A stretch of 64,000 nucleotides of DNA. Origin: Bolinopsis microptera. Taxonomy: Eukaryota; Ctenophora; Tentaculata; Lobata; Bolinopsidae. Positions 61,601-64,000 of this stretch are shown here, piece by piece (position 1 is the stretch's first letter; each line of letters begins with the position of its first letter). Made by a program: the position numbers and the translations under genes. Where the stretch lies: contig NC_087083.1 in NCBI RefSeq assembly GCF_026151205.1, positions 4,876,460-4,940,459 of the forward strand, in the 5' to 3' direction. The notes beneath the pieces were generated by a model. It saw only the letters and a program-made list of their open reading frames with translations, was not told the DNA's origin and ran no database searches.

Positions 61601-62507
61601 GACCACCCCCACCCCCTCCTGACTACAAAATTACGTAATCATGGCCTGGCCCCCCCCCCCCCCCTCTTTTTGACTTTTTTCCCCCTGGAAAACACTTTTA
61701 TCTACGTGTCATGCTACCCTGATCATTATGAGTCGAAATCATTGTTTAAATGATATCCGGCCAAGCACCTTCCAAACTACTTACTTTAGCAGCCGGATAG
61801 CCGATCCATTTCTAAATTTGATCACCATCAGAGTGAAAATGAGTGGAATTTGAGTTAAAATATTGTCAAATTGTTATTATTCTAGAGGGTAAAAAAGAAG
61901 ATTAAAAAGCCAACGGAGCCCTTGGCCTTGGAATCAGAAGAACAGTAAAAACAGTAAACACACATGCCTCAACTCGGCAATTTTCATACGACAGCTTCCA
62001 AGCCAATTCACCTAGTGCCAAATGGAGTAGATTTGAAGGCAGGATACGCCACATACATTCCTGACTGTAATCTCGAGACTGGAAATAGGTCTATAATGTT
62101 GTGCAAAAAATTGAACATAATCAAGACTTTCCCACTGCAGTCATTTTGAGTGATCCATGTGTTGACGGTTGGAGTATACACGCGATGATTCGACTGATTC
62201 TTTTGAATTTCTCTACCAAGCCGGGTACCTACTAATTTAGAGGTTCCTCAGCCTTTGTCGCCTGCATAACTCCCAGTTTTATTTCATTAATCCTCTCTTC
62301 GAGATAGATAATTTTGATAGAAAAGAAACAAATTGATTGGAACCATATGTCACGGGAAAAACTAAACTGTGTAATGTATACAATTAACAATTAAAACCGA
62401 GACACCCATCTAGTACGCCGTACGCGTACGAATTGTCGATATATATCTATATATTAGTCAAAAATCACATATCTACTCATCTCGTGTTATAATAGGATCT
62501 AAAATGT
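61601..62507. other. Intergenic, weak exon candidate
   Basis: A plus-strand piece at about 61885-61947 has an acceptor and an open Lys/Glu-rich frame ending in TAA, but no upstream exons exist. A poly-C tract lies near 61651-61664. Nothing else is supported. Confidence 0.4.
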
Positions 62508-63209
62508 TTAATTCTTAACGTACATGACCTCAAAGCGTACGTCTTTGCTTCTGGGTCCACTGAATCCACCAACAACAGACATGTAAGGATAAAAACTATG
62601 TCCGGCCGTCTGGACAGCAGAATACAGGTTGGTGAACTCCTCAACCCATACCTTCTCCGGGATATTCATTGACTTGCCTCCGATAGCCCTGTAGTAGACA
62701 ACAGCCTCATCCCAGTCCTCAATGTAGACATCTGCGTTAGTAGGAGATGGGGGGTTGGCTTGGAATGCGGATGGAATGTAGAAGTGCATGGAACTACCGG
62801 TTTCGTTATAGCTGGCATCAAAGTAGACCTTGGTGATTACCGGGGCTGTCATGGCGATTTTAGCACCATCAGAATTTGCTCCGGAGATGTACTTGAAGAG
62901 CCTCATGAAAGATTCACTCTTTTTCACTCCGTTACTATCGTCAACCAGAGTTGATACCCACTTTCCTGCCAGAACTTTCCTTATTCCAAAACCACAGTCG
63001 GTGTTATTCATTTCCACTCTTGCTGCGCACTCCAAGTCTACGTCACAGATATCGTCAATAGCTCTGGGAAGAGGCTTACCAGGTTCCACAAATTCTTGAC
63101 ATTCCTCATAGCCAGCAGCGTCGGACCAAGCATCACCAACATTTACCTTGACCGGACTGGCCAGACACGTGACCAGGAGACACGTGGCTATCAGGAAAAC
63201 TTGCTTCAT
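62508..63209 (-). CDS. Secreted SOUL/HEBP-type haem-binding protein
   Basis: Single-exon ORF of 233 residues with an N-terminal signal peptide (MKQVFLIATCLLVTCLAS). The SOUL signature is clear: FMRLFKYISGANSDGAKIAM followed by TAPVITKVYF in the middle, then a MHFYIPSAFQ strand and a C-terminal FEVMYVKN. The family (HEBP1/HEBP2) binds haem or porphyrin with modest affinity. Animal members with a signal peptide are predicted to be secreted. Four cysteines precede the SOUL core and could form disulphides in an N-terminal extension. Sequons NNT and NET support secretion. Three copies of a ttaattg(a/t)gtgctaatt phrase lie just upstream and may be promoter or 5' untranslated repeats. Confidence 0.92.
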   Translation of the reverse strand: MKQVFLIATCLLVTCLASPVKVNVGDAWSDAAGYEECQEFVEPGKPLPRAIDDICDVDLECAARVEMNNTDCGFGIRKVLAGKWVSTLVDDSNGVKKSESFMRLFKYISGANSDGAKIAMTAPVITKVYFDASYNETGSSMHFYIPSAFQANPPSPTNADVYIEDWDEAVVYYRAIGGKSMNIPEKVWVEEFTNLYSAVQTAGHSFYPYMSVVGGFSGPRSKDVRFEVMYVKN

Positions 63210-63217
63210 CTTGCTAG

Positions 63218-63290
63218 TGGGGATTGTGGTTAATTGAGTGCTAATTGTGGTTAATTGAGTGCTAATTTTGGTTAATTGTGTGCTAATTGT
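63218..63290. repeat. 21-bp repeat upstream of the SOUL gene
   Basis: Three tandem copies of gtggttaattgagtgctaat with small changes, starting about 10 bases upstream of the ATG of the minus-strand gene. Confidence 0.85.
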
Positions 63291-64000
63291 TATTGCTATT
63301 TTAATTTTGAAACTTTACTGGGTTGACTGTTCAAGGATCAGTTGCAATCGTAGTCAGCAGTGGATGTAGACTGTTGATAGAGGAAATGACCGCATCAGGG
63401 TCTACAAAATAAACGCACGATCTCTCACAACGAGAAACTGAGAATATATCATGATCGATATCTAAAACGAGGGTGACGGTATCTAATATTGGAGTTAAAA
63501 CACTGCACTACTATAAAAACTCTAAAGTAAAAAAGTTGTATATAAAGGCCTTTTTGAAGCGGTATGTGACGGCTGGACCGGCAAAATTATCGTTACTACA
63601 AAAGGAAACTTCAACGAGCAGATGTTGGCATAGTTAATACGGTTTATTCGGTTGTTTGACGGTAAAAGGTGTCGTTTTAGAGTTTCGTCGCGTGCGTAGA
63701 AGCTTACTGTGAAGAAAAAACTTAACGACACGTGAATTTATAAAATGATTTTGTAAACATCTGGCCATAAAGTCAAGAAATGTTCAACAGATGGGAGGCT
63801 CTTCTGAACACTTCAACAAAGCCCACCGAAGGCTTTGTGCTCTTTCTCCCTTTGTCTAACGAATCTTTTTTGGGAACATGTGAACAACAGCGGTGTTGAT
63901 TCGGTTTGACTCTGATGGTTGGTTGTTTACTCTTCATGAAACATTAATATTGATAAAGAGACCTTATTTAAGGGACTATAAATCTCTTGTGAACGTGTTC
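63291..64000. other. Upstream flank, no supported gene
   Basis: Likely contains the SOUL promoter on its left side. I identify no exon, repeat or RNA gene. The minus open frame at 63522-63731 has no credible features. Confidence 0.4.

Noticed and set aside
61885-61947. Lys/Glu-rich terminal exon on the plus strand
   Set aside because: Upstream exons would have to lie inside a transposon. A single weak exon is insufficient.

Overview
The window reads as nuclear DNA of an AT-rich invertebrate animal. Genes are split by GT-AG introns. One gene matches mitochondrial ribosomal protein mS31, a family I know from animals. Mobile DNA is abundant and nested: CR1/Jockey-like LINEs, Penelope-like reverse transcriptase, FLYWCH-type MULEs, hATs and MITEs. 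A marine invertebrate such as a cnidarian would fit, but no sequence feature fixes the phylum.

Layout. 1-2.4 kb: unassigned sequence and two LINE scraps. 3.4-4.6 kb (+): five-exon mS31-like gene. 5.4-6.2 kb (+): single-exon LicD/fukutin-type transferase. 6.7-18.9 kb (+): complete SLC26A11-like anion transporter of about 695 residues, with a pair of interchangeable exons and a trefoil-like exon in an extracellular loop. 19-42 kb: transposon desert with an intact-length LINE ORF2, a MULE carrying a second MULE-like element that carries a hAT, a perfect 143-bp inverted repeat, a TA-flanked MITE with its empty site, and a Penelope-like ORF broken by one frameshift. 42-48.8 kb (+): two single-exon paralogues joining a NERD nuclease domain to an SF1 helicase-like ATPase, separated by a foldback-type element. 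49.5-56.9 kb (-): sixteen exons of an EF-hand-like repeat protein. 57-61.6 kb: a transposon with about 400-bp inverted ends, its coding region split by purine-rich satellite and a second inverted-repeat element. 62.5-63.2 kb (-): secreted SOUL/HEBP-type protein.

The host genes do not form a pathway. The observations most worth following are the trefoil-bearing SLC26 with frame-enforced exon choice, the NERD-helicase pair in which one copy has lost ATPase signatures, and the nested transposons, whose target duplications give their insertion order. Exon coordinates come from reading splice signals and frame by eye. Family names rest on motif recognition, not on searches.
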